Under the pieces are notes generated by a model. The model was given only the letters and a program-made list of their open reading frames with translations, had not been told where the DNA came from and did no database searches. A program made the translations under genes and the position numbers. A stretch of DNA of 64,000 nt from Methylophaga sp. 41_12_T18 (GTDB taxonomy: Bacteria; Pseudomonadota; Gammaproteobacteria; Nitrosococcales; Methylophagaceae), in NCBI GenBank assembly GCA_002163115.1, contig MAAI01000092.1, forward strand, positions 1 through 64,000, given 5' to 3'. Below, in pieces: positions 52,682 through 62,115 of the stretch (within the stretch, counting starts at the first letter, position 1; every line of letters starts with the position of its first letter).

Positions 52682-53497
52682 TTATCGGTATTTGTTCAGC
52701 GCTTTGACGGCTTTGTTCACATTGTCATTCAGGTGGGAAGGCGTAATGGTGCCGATGATGATGCTGGAGATGGCAGCTTGTTGATAAATAAAGTCAAAGT
52801 TAGCTTGCACGATGTCTTTGTTGGCAACATCACTGGTTAGATGACCGCTAGCGAGCGCCTTTTTGATGAAGATGCCTTTGTTGTCGGTTGCCGCTTGTTC
52901 GATGACTTTTTGTTCGTCTTGATAATCAAGATTATGCATCACCATCGCTAAGTCAGCTTGTTGTAGTGCTAATAGGCCGCCATCAACAGTTTTAGTCGAC
53001 ATGCCGGTGGCACGAATTAGGCCTTGTTGTTTTAAATCTGCAAGGACTTCTAATGCACCTTGCTTGATGATTTGACTGTCATTGCCATCAGAGTGAATTA
53101 ATACAATATCTAATACATCACGCTTTAACTTTTTTAAGCTTTGTTTGATGCTGGCAGTGATGAATTCTGGGGTGAAGTTGTAGTTGGATTCACCAGTTGA
53201 GTTATCAAAGGTTTCACCGACTTTGGTGGCGATCACCCAGTCGTTATTCAGTTTAGGCAGTAGTTCTCCTAAACGTTGTTCGCTGCTGCCATAAGCGGGT
53301 GCGGTATCAATGAGGTTAATACCGAGATCCCATGCTTGCGCTAATAAATCTAAAGCCTGTTTATCATTAGGTATTTTAAAGCTGCTTGGGTATTTAACGC
53401 CTTTGTTACGGCCAAGTTTGACTGTGCCTAAGCCTAACGGTGAAACGGCAACAGCCGTATTGGCAATATGATTACGTTGTTCTAAATAGACTGTCAT
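52682..53497 (-). CDS. Aldo/keto reductase
   Basis: 271 residues. A TIM-barrel NADPH-dependent reductase with the catalytic tetrad: Asp in NLIDTAPAYGSSEQRLGEL (also Tyr), Lys in VIATKVG and His in IVLIHSDGND. The C-terminal end binds NADPH (IIIGTITPSHLNDNV). It overlaps the oxidoreductase gene by four bases, and the two probably act together. A sugar or polyol substrate is likely from context, but not shown. Confidence 0.85.
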   Translation of the reverse strand: MTVYLEQRNHIANTAVAVSPLGLGTVKLGRNKGVKYPSSFKIPNDKQALDLLAQAWDLGINLIDTAPAYGSSEQRLGELLPKLNNDWVIATKVGETFDNSTGESNYNFTPEFITASIKQSLKKLKRDVLDIVLIHSDGNDSQIIKQGALEVLADLKQQGLIRATGMSTKTVDGGLLALQQADLAMVMHNLDYQDEQKVIEQAATDNKGIFIKKALASGHLTSDVANKDIVQANFDFIYQQAAISSIIIGTITPSHLNDNVNKAVKALNKYR

Positions 53498-54690
53498 TTA
53501 AAAGCTCGATCCCACAGTGGTTCGCTGATGTTGATAGTTGGCAAGTCAGTTATGGGTTCATGACTACCAGGTGTGATGTGAGTTTGCAGTTTTTCGATGA
53601 CTTTATCAGCTAAGTCAGGTGCTAATGCCAGTTTGGTCGGCCACGCGATGTGCACATTATTTTTCGTTTCAACAAATGCGGTATCTGGACGAGTTAAGGC
53701 AGATTGTTTTGGTTCGGCACGGTTGATGGAGTGCGTAGCCCATGAAAGCTCAGGTAGCTCAAACCATGGCATGATGTCTTTTAATAAATTGGTTGCTTCG
53801 CTGGTGATTTTTTCAAAGTTTTTGCCAACACCTTGTTCGGCAATATTACCGCCGATATACCAAACCACATTACCGTCTTTATCAAAATGGCTAGTAATGG
53901 TGGCGATTGGTTTTGAGCCCGAACCGAGGCTGTGTGCATAAATTGCTGGCAGGGCTTGTGCTTTGTCTTTAGCTTTGCACATGACCATTTGCAAGGGCCG
54001 ACGTTGCATAGCTGGTTTTTTGATATTTAAGCTTTTGAGTAAGGCTTCATTACCTTCGCCAGCAGTTAACACAAATTGTTGGGCGTCGATTTGAATATCA
54101 TCGCCAATTTGTAGCGATTGAACAGCGCCATTGTCTTGCTGCCATTGGATGTCGGTATCGCTAGCAAATTGAATAATACGATCTTGCCAAGGTTCAACCA
54201 AACATTGGATGACGCTGGCAATGTCTAACACCGGCTCATCGAGCTGATACAAAGCACCTTTAAAGCCGGCATGTTGAAATAAAGGTGGCCTAGCTGTGTT
54301 ATCGACAGTTTGCATGCGGCTACTGAGTGCTTTGCTGGCAAAAAAAGACACTATCTTGGAAGACAGTTGCTGTTTTGACCACATCAGTTGATGTTGAGCA
54401 AAGACTTTAGCTTGGCTGAGGTCGATATCGCCGTCACCTTTCAGGCACGCTTGCCAACGCGCTGGCATATCGCCAATGGCTTGGGTGGCTTTGGATAAAA
54501 TACCGTTCAACGCATATTTAGCGCCACCATGAATGATGCCTTGCGAGCTTAATGTTTGGGCATTACCGATGGCCTTGTTTTCTAATAATAAGGCGTGAAT
54601 GCCCATCTTATTAAGTCGGTTATGTAACCAAAGTCCTGCTATGCCAGCACCAATAATGACTACATCGGTGGTGTAACGTTTTGTAATCAT
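53494..54690 (-). CDS. FAD-dependent oxidoreductase (DAO/GlpA-like)
   Basis: 398 residues. The FAD motif is VVIIGAGIAGLWLHNRLNKMG at the N-terminus. The DAO-type core is similar to glycerol-3-phosphate dehydrogenase. It may oxidise a sugar-phosphate or amino-sugar intermediate; this is inferred only from its place between gmhA and the reductase. It overlaps gmhA by four bases. Confidence 0.8.
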   Translation of the reverse strand: MITKRYTTDVVIIGAGIAGLWLHNRLNKMGIHALLLENKAIGNAQTLSSQGIIHGGAKYALNGILSKATQAIGDMPARWQACLKGDGDIDLSQAKVFAQHQLMWSKQQLSSKIVSFFASKALSSRMQTVDNTARPPLFQHAGFKGALYQLDEPVLDIASVIQCLVEPWQDRIIQFASDTDIQWQQDNGAVQSLQIGDDIQIDAQQFVLTAGEGNEALLKSLNIKKPAMQRRPLQMVMCKAKDKAQALPAIYAHSLGSGSKPIATITSHFDKDGNVVWYIGGNIAEQGVGKNFEKITSEATNLLKDIMPWFELPELSWATHSINRAEPKQSALTRPDTAFVETKNNVHIAWPTKLALAPDLADKVIEKLQTHITPGSHEPITDLPTINISEPLWDRAFK

Positions 54691-55253
54691 TCAGTTTCGG
54701 TAAGTTGTGCGTCTAGGGCTTCACATAACCAATGACCGACGATGATATGACCTTCTTGTACACGCGCCGTTTCTTCTGCAGGAATACGAACACAGTCATC
54801 AGCAATCTCAAGTAATTCGCCGCCAACAGCACCGGTGAAGGCACAAGTCCAACAACCGACTTGCTTGGCAGTTTTAATGCCATTGATCACGTTGTCACTA
54901 TTACCTGAGGTTGATAAGCCAATCGCAATATCACCGGGTTTAGCGAGGGCTTGAATTTGACGATCAAAGATGGTGGCAAAACTATAATCATTACCGTGAG
55001 CGGTGATAATGGAGGTATCGGTGGTCAGCGCGATGGCGGCTAATGGTGCGCGTTGTTTGTAATAGCGAACGACAAATTCAGCGGCAAGGTGTTGGGCATC
55101 TGAGGCGCTACCACCATTACCAAAAAACAAGACTTTGTTGCCTTGTTGTAAGCAGTCGGCAATGCGGGTGAGTAATGCATTCACTTGTGGTTCGAGCGCA
55201 AACAGGTGTTCGATCATTGCTTGGTGACGAGAAAGTGTTGAATTAAATGACAC
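54687..55253 (-). CDS. gmhA: Phosphoheptose isomerase
   Basis: 188 residues. An SIS-fold enzyme making heptose 7-phosphate from sedoheptulose 7-phosphate, the first committed step toward ADP-heptose. Key stretches are FFGNGGSASDAQHLAAEFVVRY and IGLSTSGNSDNVI, with a C-terminal EGHIIVGHWLCEALD. It supplies substrate for HldE at 29619 and the divergent LPS genes. Its promoter should lie in the shared 55254-55405 gap. Confidence 0.93.
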   Translation of the reverse strand: MSFNSTLSRHQAMIEHLFALEPQVNALLTRIADCLQQGNKVLFFGNGGSASDAQHLAAEFVVRYYKQRAPLAAIALTTDTSIITAHGNDYSFATIFDRQIQALAKPGDIAIGLSTSGNSDNVINGIKTAKQVGCWTCAFTGAVGGELLEIADDCVRIPAEETARVQEGHIIVGHWLCEALDAQLTETE

Positions 55254-55405
55254 TGCTTACCTCTTCTGTATGGATAGGTGATAATATTTCGGCTTATTTG
55301 GTAATAGTGTATCAAACACCGAGTTCAATCTATGACAAAGATGATGACGGTTAGTTTTTTATTACAGATTACTATTTTTGACCATCGTTAAGACAAAGTA
55401 AATTA

Positions 55406-56206
55406 ATGGCATCGACGCAGATTTTTTTAAGGCAAGAGCTTGCGAATAGCTGGCAGGGACAAGATGTTTTTTCTAATGTTCGGCAGCTAGAAGGCGATGT
55501 TTATCGAGATAAAGAAGGCCGTAAGACATTACGCTTTGATCTGAATGATAAGCCTTATTTTGCCAAGGTACATCAAGGCGTCGGTTGGTCTGAAATTATC
55601 AAGAATATTGTCCAACTTCGCGCGCCAGTGATCAGTGCTAAAAACGAATGGACTGCGATTAAGTTTTTAGAGCAACACGATATTGATACGATGACCATTG
55701 CTGCTTATGGTGAGCGTGGTCATAATCCTGCGAAGATTGAGTCTTTTATCATCACTGATGAACTTACCAATACGATGAGTCTGGAACACTTGGGTCAACA
55801 ATGGCAGCAAACCCCGCCCACGTTTAACACTAAAAACTGCTTAATCAATAAATTAGCCAACATCAGCAAAACGATGCACGAACAAGGCATGAATCATCGC
55901 GATTATTACTTGTGTCACTTTTTGTTAGATGAAAACTTTGCAACTCATAATGTGATTGATGACTCCACTCAGTTATTTTTAATCGATCTTCATCGCGCCC
56001 AAATCCGTACTAAAACACCGCTGCGTTGGATAATTAAAGATATAGGTAGTTTGTATTATTCTGCTGCACAAGTAGCGTTGACCCAGCGTGATTTATTTCG
56101 CTTTATGAAAATCTATTCTGGAATGAGTTTGCGTGAAACCTTAGATAAACAGCATAAGTTTTGGTTGAATGTCGCCAAACGTGCTGATAAGTTGATTAAT
56201 CAGTAG
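55406..56206 (+). CDS. rfaP: LPS core heptose(I) kinase
   Basis: 266 residues. It phosphorylates the first heptose of the LPS core, strengthening the outer membrane. The kinase fold has the Lys strand in KPYFAKVH, the catalytic loop MNHRDYYLCHFLLDE and the metal site LFLIDLHRAQIR, the RfaP/WaaP signature. It is divergent from gmhA and eight bases upstream of the double kinase. Confidence 0.94.
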   Translation: MASTQIFLRQELANSWQGQDVFSNVRQLEGDVYRDKEGRKTLRFDLNDKPYFAKVHQGVGWSEIIKNIVQLRAPVISAKNEWTAIKFLEQHDIDTMTIAAYGERGHNPAKIESFIITDELTNTMSLEHLGQQWQQTPPTFNTKNCLINKLANISKTMHEQGMNHRDYYLCHFLLDENFATHNVIDDSTQLFLIDLHRAQIRTKTPLRWIIKDIGSLYYSAAQVALTQRDLFRFMKIYSGMSLRETLDKQHKFWLNVAKRADKLINQ

Positions 56207-56213
56207 TGTTCGA

Positions 56214-57626
56214 ATGAGTCAAAATTATTCATCATCTGTTGTTAATGATTTTCTACATGGTAGTAAATCGCTGAATTTGCCCTGTGAGTTAACCATAGAG
56301 CAAACGCACTTTTCTTGTACAAAAATACTCAGGTTATTACCTCGCAAGCGTTTGGTATTGCAGGCAGAAGCTGAGCAGCAACAAGCGGTGTTGAAGTTGT
56401 TTGCTAAAGCTAACAAAGGTGAGCGTGAGTACAACCGAGAGTTGCGTGGTCATCAATTAGCATTAGCGAGTGGTGTTAATGTGCCACAGTTGCTGACCAG
56501 TGATGACAATGTTGATCATTGTTTTGCTATTGCCTATCAGCTTTTAGACGATGCCGAATCATTTTCAGCCGAAGGTGTTAGAAATAAGCCAGAAAATATT
56601 AATAAACTACTGAAAATGATGGCTAAGATGCACGAATATGGCATTTTTCAAGATGATATTCATTTAGATAATTTGATGCTACACCGCTCCGATGTTTATT
56701 TGATTGATCTGGGTTCAGTCAAATGTGAACATGAAAACAAGCCATTGAGTAAGCAGACTAGCCTGCATAACCTTGCTAGGTTAGTCGCCCAGTTCTTTCC
56801 TCTGGAACAAGCTGAAATACTCAAGTTATTGCCGACCTACTATCAACAACGTCAGTGGTCATGGAATGATGATGACCATTATCAATTTGTTAAGACGCTA
56901 AAATCAGTTTGGACTAAACGAAAACTTGATTACTTATCGAAGTGTTTTAGAAACTGCACGATGACGACTTATAGTCATACTTTTTCACGAGAATATGCTT
57001 TTCGAGCAAACTTTTTGCCTGATAATCCAACTGAGTTGATTGAAAATATTGAGCAGTTGATGACCACTGGCAAGATGTTGAAAGCAGGTAATTCGGCAAC
57101 GGTGGTATTGGTGGAAATGGCGGGTAAGCAAGTCGTTATTAAACGCTATAACATTAAAAGTATGTGGCATTTATTGCGTCGTACCTTGCGGATGAGTCGA
57201 GCGGCAATGTCATGGCGCAATGCAAACTTGCTAGAGTTTATTAACTTACCAACGTTAAAACCATTAGGTTTTATCGAACAAAGAATGGGCTGGTTTCGTC
57301 ATACCGCTTATTTTATTAGTGAATATCATGAATCGGTTGAGCTATTGGATGAATATCAACGTCGTCAGCCAACGAATGATGAGTTAGAGCAGATCAATAA
57401 TATCTTTATGTTGATGCAAAATAGTCAAATCAGTCATGGTGATTTGAAAGCACAGAACTTACTAATTGATGACCAAGGTAAGGTTATTTTGATCGACCTT
57501 GATGCGATGCAAGAGCATCGATCTGAGCGCCAGTTTTATAAAGCGTTTAATAATGATAAAAAACGCTTTCTTCGTAACTGGCAAGATTTGAAAGTAAAAG
57601 AAATATTTACCTCATTATTGTTTTAA
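56214..57626 (+). CDS. Tandem double LPS kinase (two InaA/WaaP-like domains)
   Basis: 470 residues holding two kinase-like domains in one chain. The N-terminal domain (about 1-235) has QAVLKLFAKAN, QDDIHLDNLML and VYLIDLGSVK. The C-terminal domain (about 285-460) has KQVVIKRYNIK, ISHGDLKAQNLLID and VILIDLDAMQE. The first catalytic loop reads QDD where the usual pattern is HxD, so it may be altered; the second (HGDLKAQN) is intact. It probably phosphorylates LPS core sugars along with RfaP. This looks like an in-frame fusion of two once separate kinases. Confidence 0.85.
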   Translation: MSQNYSSSVVNDFLHGSKSLNLPCELTIEQTHFSCTKILRLLPRKRLVLQAEAEQQQAVLKLFAKANKGEREYNRELRGHQLALASGVNVPQLLTSDDNVDHCFAIAYQLLDDAESFSAEGVRNKPENINKLLKMMAKMHEYGIFQDDIHLDNLMLHRSDVYLIDLGSVKCEHENKPLSKQTSLHNLARLVAQFFPLEQAEILKLLPTYYQQRQWSWNDDDHYQFVKTLKSVWTKRKLDYLSKCFRNCTMTTYSHTFSREYAFRANFLPDNPTELIENIEQLMTTGKMLKAGNSATVVLVEMAGKQVVIKRYNIKSMWHLLRRTLRMSRAAMSWRNANLLEFINLPTLKPLGFIEQRMGWFRHTAYFISEYHESVELLDEYQRRQPTNDELEQINNIFMLMQNSQISHGDLKAQNLLIDDQGKVILIDLDAMQEHRSERQFYKAFNNDKKRFLRNWQDLKVKEIFTSLLF

Positions 57627-57643
57627 AACAGTCGCGCTAGTCG

Positions 57644-58318
57644 TTAATACTCATCAGGGTAAAAGTGTTTAAAGTCTGATTCATAACGTTGTTGGATGAG
57701 CTGTTTATTACGTTGACTGATTTCTATTGCTGTATTCGGCGTTGAGTTGCGATGAGGCATCGCGGGTAGGTTGAAGCGTTGGCTGAGATAAGCCCAGTCC
57801 TCATTCATAGTTTCTAGTTTGCCTACATAATCAGTAAGTAATTCATTGTCAGACATTAAGAACCAGCTTTGTGAACGAAAGTGGCGATCGGCTTCGTTAT
57901 CTGGAATCTCGCAAATTTTTTCTATAAATGTATCAAAACTGTCATCAAGGTTAATACCGTGGCAAGCAAAGATGTTTTTATCACTGTCAGGCATGGCAAC
58001 TTTGTTTTTATAACAGGATACGATTCGATCGTAAGGGTTGCGAACGAATGAAAAAATAAAGGCATCGGGGTGCTGCTGACGAATTAGACTTTGTTTGATG
58101 TGTTCAGAGTGAATTTCTGAATATTCTTTGAGCTTTTTTTTATCAAAACTAGCAGAGTCTAAGCCACTGAAGTGATCAATTAATGCTACTCGAAGCGAGC
58201 GTGAAGCCACTTTAGGGATTTGAATATAACCCAGGTTATCTTTCGGTAAAAACCAAAACTCAGGTTTGCTACGACGAAGTTTTCTAAAGCGTTTAAAGTA
58301 TTTAAGTTTATTAAGCAT
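57644..58318 (-). CDS. Sulfotransferase family 2 protein
   Basis: 224 residues. The PAPS site is IQIPKVASRSLRVALI (5' loop), and the 3'-phosphate motif is FSFVRNPYDRIVSCYKNK. It should add sulfate to a carbohydrate of the LPS or capsule, though no acceptor is visible. It is on the opposite strand from its kinase and glycosyltransferase neighbours and convergent with the double kinase; the gap 58319-58541 is the divergent promoter region with waaG. Confidence 0.85.
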   Translation of the reverse strand: MLNKLKYFKRFRKLRRSKPEFWFLPKDNLGYIQIPKVASRSLRVALIDHFSGLDSASFDKKKLKEYSEIHSEHIKQSLIRQQHPDAFIFSFVRNPYDRIVSCYKNKVAMPDSDKNIFACHGINLDDSFDTFIEKICEIPDNEADRHFRSQSWFLMSDNELLTDYVGKLETMNEDWAYLSQRFNLPAMPHRNSTPNTAIEISQRNKQLIQQRYESDFKHFYPDEY

Positions 58319-58541
58319 TATTAATGGCTCGGTCTACAATTAAAAATCCATTAACTTAATTAGAATAAGATTAGTTCCATTAATCTATCTGTAATTATAA
58401 TCATCATTTTACTTAACTTTTTTAACGCTAAGCTAGGTTTTAATACATTTTTATAAAATTTAAAGTCAGGAGAGGTTGATAAATCAAAGAGTGTAAATAA
58501 GCTTGAGCAGGTACAATAGCTGTTCGATTTGAGAGATAACA

Positions 58542-59678
58542 ATGAAGCTTGCAGTTTGTTTATATAAATATTTTCCATTTGGTGGTTTAGCCAGAGACTT
58601 CTTAAACATTATGTCGATATGTCGTGACCGTGGCTATCAGATAGATGTTTATGTGATGGAGTGGCAGGGTGATATTCCGGATGGTTTTAATGTTCATGTT
58701 ATTCCTGTTAAAGCCTGGACAAACCACGGCAAAGTGAAGCGGTTCATCGATACGATTAGTCCACAGCTGAAATCGGGTAACTATGATCTTATCGTTGGCT
58801 TTAATAAAATTCCCGGTTTAGATGTCTATTACGCAGCGGATCCGTGTTACTTAGACCGAGTGAAAAACCAGAAAAACTCATTTTTATATCGCTTAGGTGC
58901 TCGCTTTCGTTTTTATGCACATTGTGAGCAAGCCGTGTTTGGTGCTGACAGTAACACGGTTTCATTGATGATTTCTGATGTGCAACGAGGTTTATTTAAA
59001 CTGAACTACGACACTGCTGATGAACGGCTGTTGATGTTGCCGCCGGGTATATCTGTGGATAGAAAGCGTCCCCAAAACTGGCAGACGATAAGGGCGGATG
59101 TAAGAGCTAGCTTAGCGATTAATGATAATGAGTTTATCTTAATGATGGTCGGTACTGCTTTTAAAACAAAAGGTGTTGATCGTTCAATTGCTGCATTAGC
59201 ATCATTGCCACCAACACTTAGAGACATCGCAAGACTAGTTATTGTCGGTGATGGCGATTCAAAGTCTTACCTAGAGCAAGCAAATAAGTTGGATGTGAAA
59301 GACAAAGTTGAATTCTTAGGTGGTCGTAAAGATATCCCACAGCTACTATTGGCTGCAGATTTATTATTACATCCGGCTAGAAAAGAAAATACTGGTACTG
59401 TCATTTTAGAGGCGATGGTGGCCGGTTTGCCGATGATTGTCAGTCAAGCTTGTGGCTATGCCAAGCATGTTACAAAATCTAGTGCTGGAGCGGTGGTTGA
59501 TGAGCCATTTAATCAATTAGACTTTAATCGAAAGTTGGTGGCAACAATGCAAGACGGTAGCTTACCAACATGGTCTGATAATGGACTGGCCTATGCCAAA
59601 ACTGAAGACTTATATAGTATGCCTATTAAAGCGGCGGATATTATTGAGCAGCAACTGCAACAACGCAAAACAACGTGA
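58542..59678 (+). CDS. waaG: LPS glucosyltransferase I (GT4)
   Basis: 378 residues with a GT-B fold. It transfers glucose to heptose II of the LPS core. The opening KLAVCLYKYFPFGGLARDFLNI and YYAADPCYLDR are typical of WaaG. The C-terminal donor site has MVGTAFKTKGVDRSI and ARKENTGTVILEAMVAGLP. The upstream spacing to the sulfotransferase leaves room for a promoter. Confidence 0.93.
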   Translation: MKLAVCLYKYFPFGGLARDFLNIMSICRDRGYQIDVYVMEWQGDIPDGFNVHVIPVKAWTNHGKVKRFIDTISPQLKSGNYDLIVGFNKIPGLDVYYAADPCYLDRVKNQKNSFLYRLGARFRFYAHCEQAVFGADSNTVSLMISDVQRGLFKLNYDTADERLLMLPPGISVDRKRPQNWQTIRADVRASLAINDNEFILMMVGTAFKTKGVDRSIAALASLPPTLRDIARLVIVGDGDSKSYLEQANKLDVKDKVEFLGGRKDIPQLLLAADLLLHPARKENTGTVILEAMVAGLPMIVSQACGYAKHVTKSSAGAVVDEPFNQLDFNRKLVATMQDGSLPTWSDNGLAYAKTEDLYSMPIKAADIIEQQLQQRKTT

Positions 59679-59706
59679 TAATTGTGAAACCTAAATAGGG
59701 AATAGG

Positions 59707-60747
59707 ATGAAAAAGACAATTTTAGTAACAGGTGGTGCCGGTTATATTGGCAGCCATATCTGTGTTGAGCTATTACAAGCTGGTTTTGAAGTGATTATCG
59801 TCGACAACCTTTCTAATAGTAGCCATGTTGCTTTAGAACGAATTACTCAGATTACAGATAAACCCCCGCACTTTTATCAAATTGATGTTTGTGATCGAGC
59901 TGCGCTTGCTGAGGTGTTTAGTAAACATGCTATTGATATGGCCATTCATCTGGCAGGCTTAAAAGCGGTGGGCGAATCTTGTGAGCAGCCGTTACGTTAT
60001 TTTCAAAATAACTTAATATCGAGCATGGTGCTGGTTGATGTAATGCAACAGTTTGATGTCAATAATTTGGTGTTTAGCTCATCTGCAACCGTGTATGGTG
60101 ATCCTGCTTCTGTACCGATTGACGAGTCTTTTCCTTTATCGGCGACCAACCCTTATGGTCGAACTAAGTTAATGATTGAAGAGATGCTGACCGATATTAC
60201 TAAGTCGTCAGCAAACAAGTTAAAAGTTGTCTTACTTCGTTACTTTAATCCTGCAGGTGCACATCATAGTGGTCTGATCGGTGAAGATCCTAATGATATT
60301 CCTAATAACCTATTACCTTATGTATCACAGGTTGCAGTGGGTAAACTGAAACAGGTTGCTGTATTTGGTGATGACTATGCAACAGTGGATGGCACTGGAG
60401 TGAGGGATTACATTCATGTGGTTGACTTAGCAAAAGGTCATATTCAAGCGCTGACATTTTTAGAACAATCCTCTCCTGAACATCTGTGCACGGTGTTTAA
60501 TTTAGGTACAGGTCGTGGCTACAGTGTATTAGAAGTGATTGAAGCGTTTAAAACGGTATCTGGTCAAGAAATCCCTCACCAAATTGCACCGAGACGTGCA
60601 GGTGATATTGCTGAGTGTTATGCCGATCCTAAACTGGCAAATGAGCAGTTAAATTGGCATGCAGAAAAGACCTTAACCGATATGCTGGAAGATGCTTGGC
60701 GTTGGCAGTCTATGAATCCTGATGGTTATGCTGAGCTTACTGACTAG
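59707..60747 (+). CDS. galE: UDP-glucose 4-epimerase
   Basis: 346 residues. A short-chain dehydrogenase-fold enzyme interconverting UDP-glucose and UDP-galactose for LPS and other glycans. It has VTGGAGYIGSHICVELL (NAD binding), SSSATVYGDP (Ser) and YGRTKLMIEE (Tyr-Lys). ATAGGGAATAGG gives a strong ribosome site. It lies 28 bases after waaG. Confidence 0.95.
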   Translation: MKKTILVTGGAGYIGSHICVELLQAGFEVIIVDNLSNSSHVALERITQITDKPPHFYQIDVCDRAALAEVFSKHAIDMAIHLAGLKAVGESCEQPLRYFQNNLISSMVLVDVMQQFDVNNLVFSSSATVYGDPASVPIDESFPLSATNPYGRTKLMIEEMLTDITKSSANKLKVVLLRYFNPAGAHHSGLIGEDPNDIPNNLLPYVSQVAVGKLKQVAVFGDDYATVDGTGVRDYIHVVDLAKGHIQALTFLEQSSPEHLCTVFNLGTGRGYSVLEVIEAFKTVSGQEIPHQIAPRRAGDIAECYADPKLANEQLNWHAEKTLTDMLEDAWRWQSMNPDGYAELTD

Positions 60748-60761
60748 GAATAAATTAGGCT

Positions 60762-61541
60762 GTGTTATTACGTTTTAAATCTTGGCGGGTGTTTGCACCG
60801 TGGAATAAATCCACTGTCCCTAGTGAGTTAACATCCTTTGAAGCCGCTTATCAATTAACCGGCAAGATCATTTCCAAAAGCAGTCAAAGTGAAATTTTTG
60901 CTTATCAACATGCAGACAAAACCTTTTTTGTTAAACGTTATTTTCGAACTAAAGGTTTAGCAAGTTGGTTTGGCTGGTCGCGATTTGATTTGGAAAGTAA
61001 TAACCAGCAATGGTTTAATCAGGTTGGAGTGTCTGCTGCACGAGTGGTCGCTATTGGTAAGCAGGGCTTGTTGTTTAAGACTTTTAAAGGTGTATTAGTT
61101 ACCGAAGGCATTGCTAATAGCCAAGAGTTGGTTGAGATTGCTAAGCAAAGCCCTGAGCTGTTTCGTAATAAGGCTTGGGCTGATACGGTTATTTTTCAGT
61201 TAGCAGAGACGATTGCAACCATCCATCAAGCGCGCTTTTGCCATAATGATCTACATTGGCGAAATATCTTAATTCAGCAATCAGCTGAGCAGAGTGAACC
61301 TAAAGTTTTCTTGATTGATTGCCCGTCAGGTAAGAAATGGACTTGGCCTTTATTGAACTATCGAAAGCTAAAAGACTTAGCGAGCTTAGACAAACTCGCT
61401 CCTAACTATTTAACAAGAACGCAACGGTTACGTTTTTTTATGCACTATCGAGGCATTAGCGAGTTAACGTTGAGTGATAAGCTGATAATTCGTGCTGTGA
61501 TTGAACATAAACGTAACCGAGTTAAACGAAAATCTAAGTAA
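60762..61541 (+). CDS. InaA/WaaP-family LPS kinase
   Basis: 259 residues from GTG 60762 with a weak ribosome site. Kinase-like elements are KTFFVKRYFRTKG, FCHNDLHWRNILIQ (catalytic Asp) and VFLIDCPSGK (metal site). The InaA group acts on the LPS core. It follows galE by 14 bases and is probably cotranscribed. It is one of four kinase-like genes in this cluster. Confidence 0.82.
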   Translation: MLLRFKSWRVFAPWNKSTVPSELTSFEAAYQLTGKIISKSSQSEIFAYQHADKTFFVKRYFRTKGLASWFGWSRFDLESNNQQWFNQVGVSAARVVAIGKQGLLFKTFKGVLVTEGIANSQELVEIAKQSPELFRNKAWADTVIFQLAETIATIHQARFCHNDLHWRNILIQQSAEQSEPKVFLIDCPSGKKWTWPLLNYRKLKDLASLDKLAPNYLTRTQRLRFFMHYRGISELTLSDKLIIRAVIEHKRNRVKRKSK

Positions 61542-61557
61542 GATTAGTTTGTTTTGG

Positions 61558-62115
61558 TTATAGCTCTAGTTTGGCGATGAAACGATCCCAGCGACGGACA
61601 ATTTTTTGATCGGCAAAAAAGTGCACATAATTACAAATGGGAAAGAAATCTGAGTTGCCAATATTATCGATGATAAACAGTTTGCCTGCACCATCTTTTG
61701 ATAGTTGATACAGCATATTCTTCGGTTTCATTGCCATCGACATAATATGGTATTTCAACAAATATTCTCGAAGTTCAATCAATGCTGTTTGTAGCTGCTG
61801 TTGATTATTGGCAATAAAATCTTTATCGGCGAGATAATGCTCTAAGGTTTGGCAGATCTTACCATTTGGATCACGAATAACATCAAAAACAGCACCGGGA
61901 CCTAAGCTGGTTTCAATGTTGCCATGGAATTTAGGTAATAAATCCCATGCAATATTTCGTTTCTGCAATTGCTGATAATAGCCTTGTTCGCGTTTGGTTT
62001 CTTGTTGGTTACCATTGGTCACCACTTTGATGCATAAGGCGGCATTGTCAGGGTGAACAAATACTTCGCGATGCAGGCCTTTGCCAAATTTTTCAGTGCG
62101 ATCTAAGGTAATCAT
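61558..62115 (-). CDS. yrbL: YrbL-like kinase-fold protein
   Basis: 185 residues. The opening ITLDRTEKFGKGLHREVFVHPDNAALCIKVV and TKREQGYYQQL match the YrbL (PhoP-regulated) family. The later KPKNMLYQL and LFIIDNIGNSD keep the pattern of a kinase catalytic loop and metal Asp, but with Lys-Pro-Lys in place of the usual HGD. It may act on LPS or be regulatory. It overlaps the carbamoyltransferase gene by four bases. Confidence 0.82.
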   Translation of the reverse strand: MITLDRTEKFGKGLHREVFVHPDNAALCIKVVTNGNQQETKREQGYYQQLQKRNIAWDLLPKFHGNIETSLGPGAVFDVIRDPNGKICQTLEHYLADKDFIANNQQQLQTALIELREYLLKYHIMSMAMKPKNMLYQLSKDGAGKLFIIDNIGNSDFFPICNYVHFFADQKIVRRWDRFIAKLEL

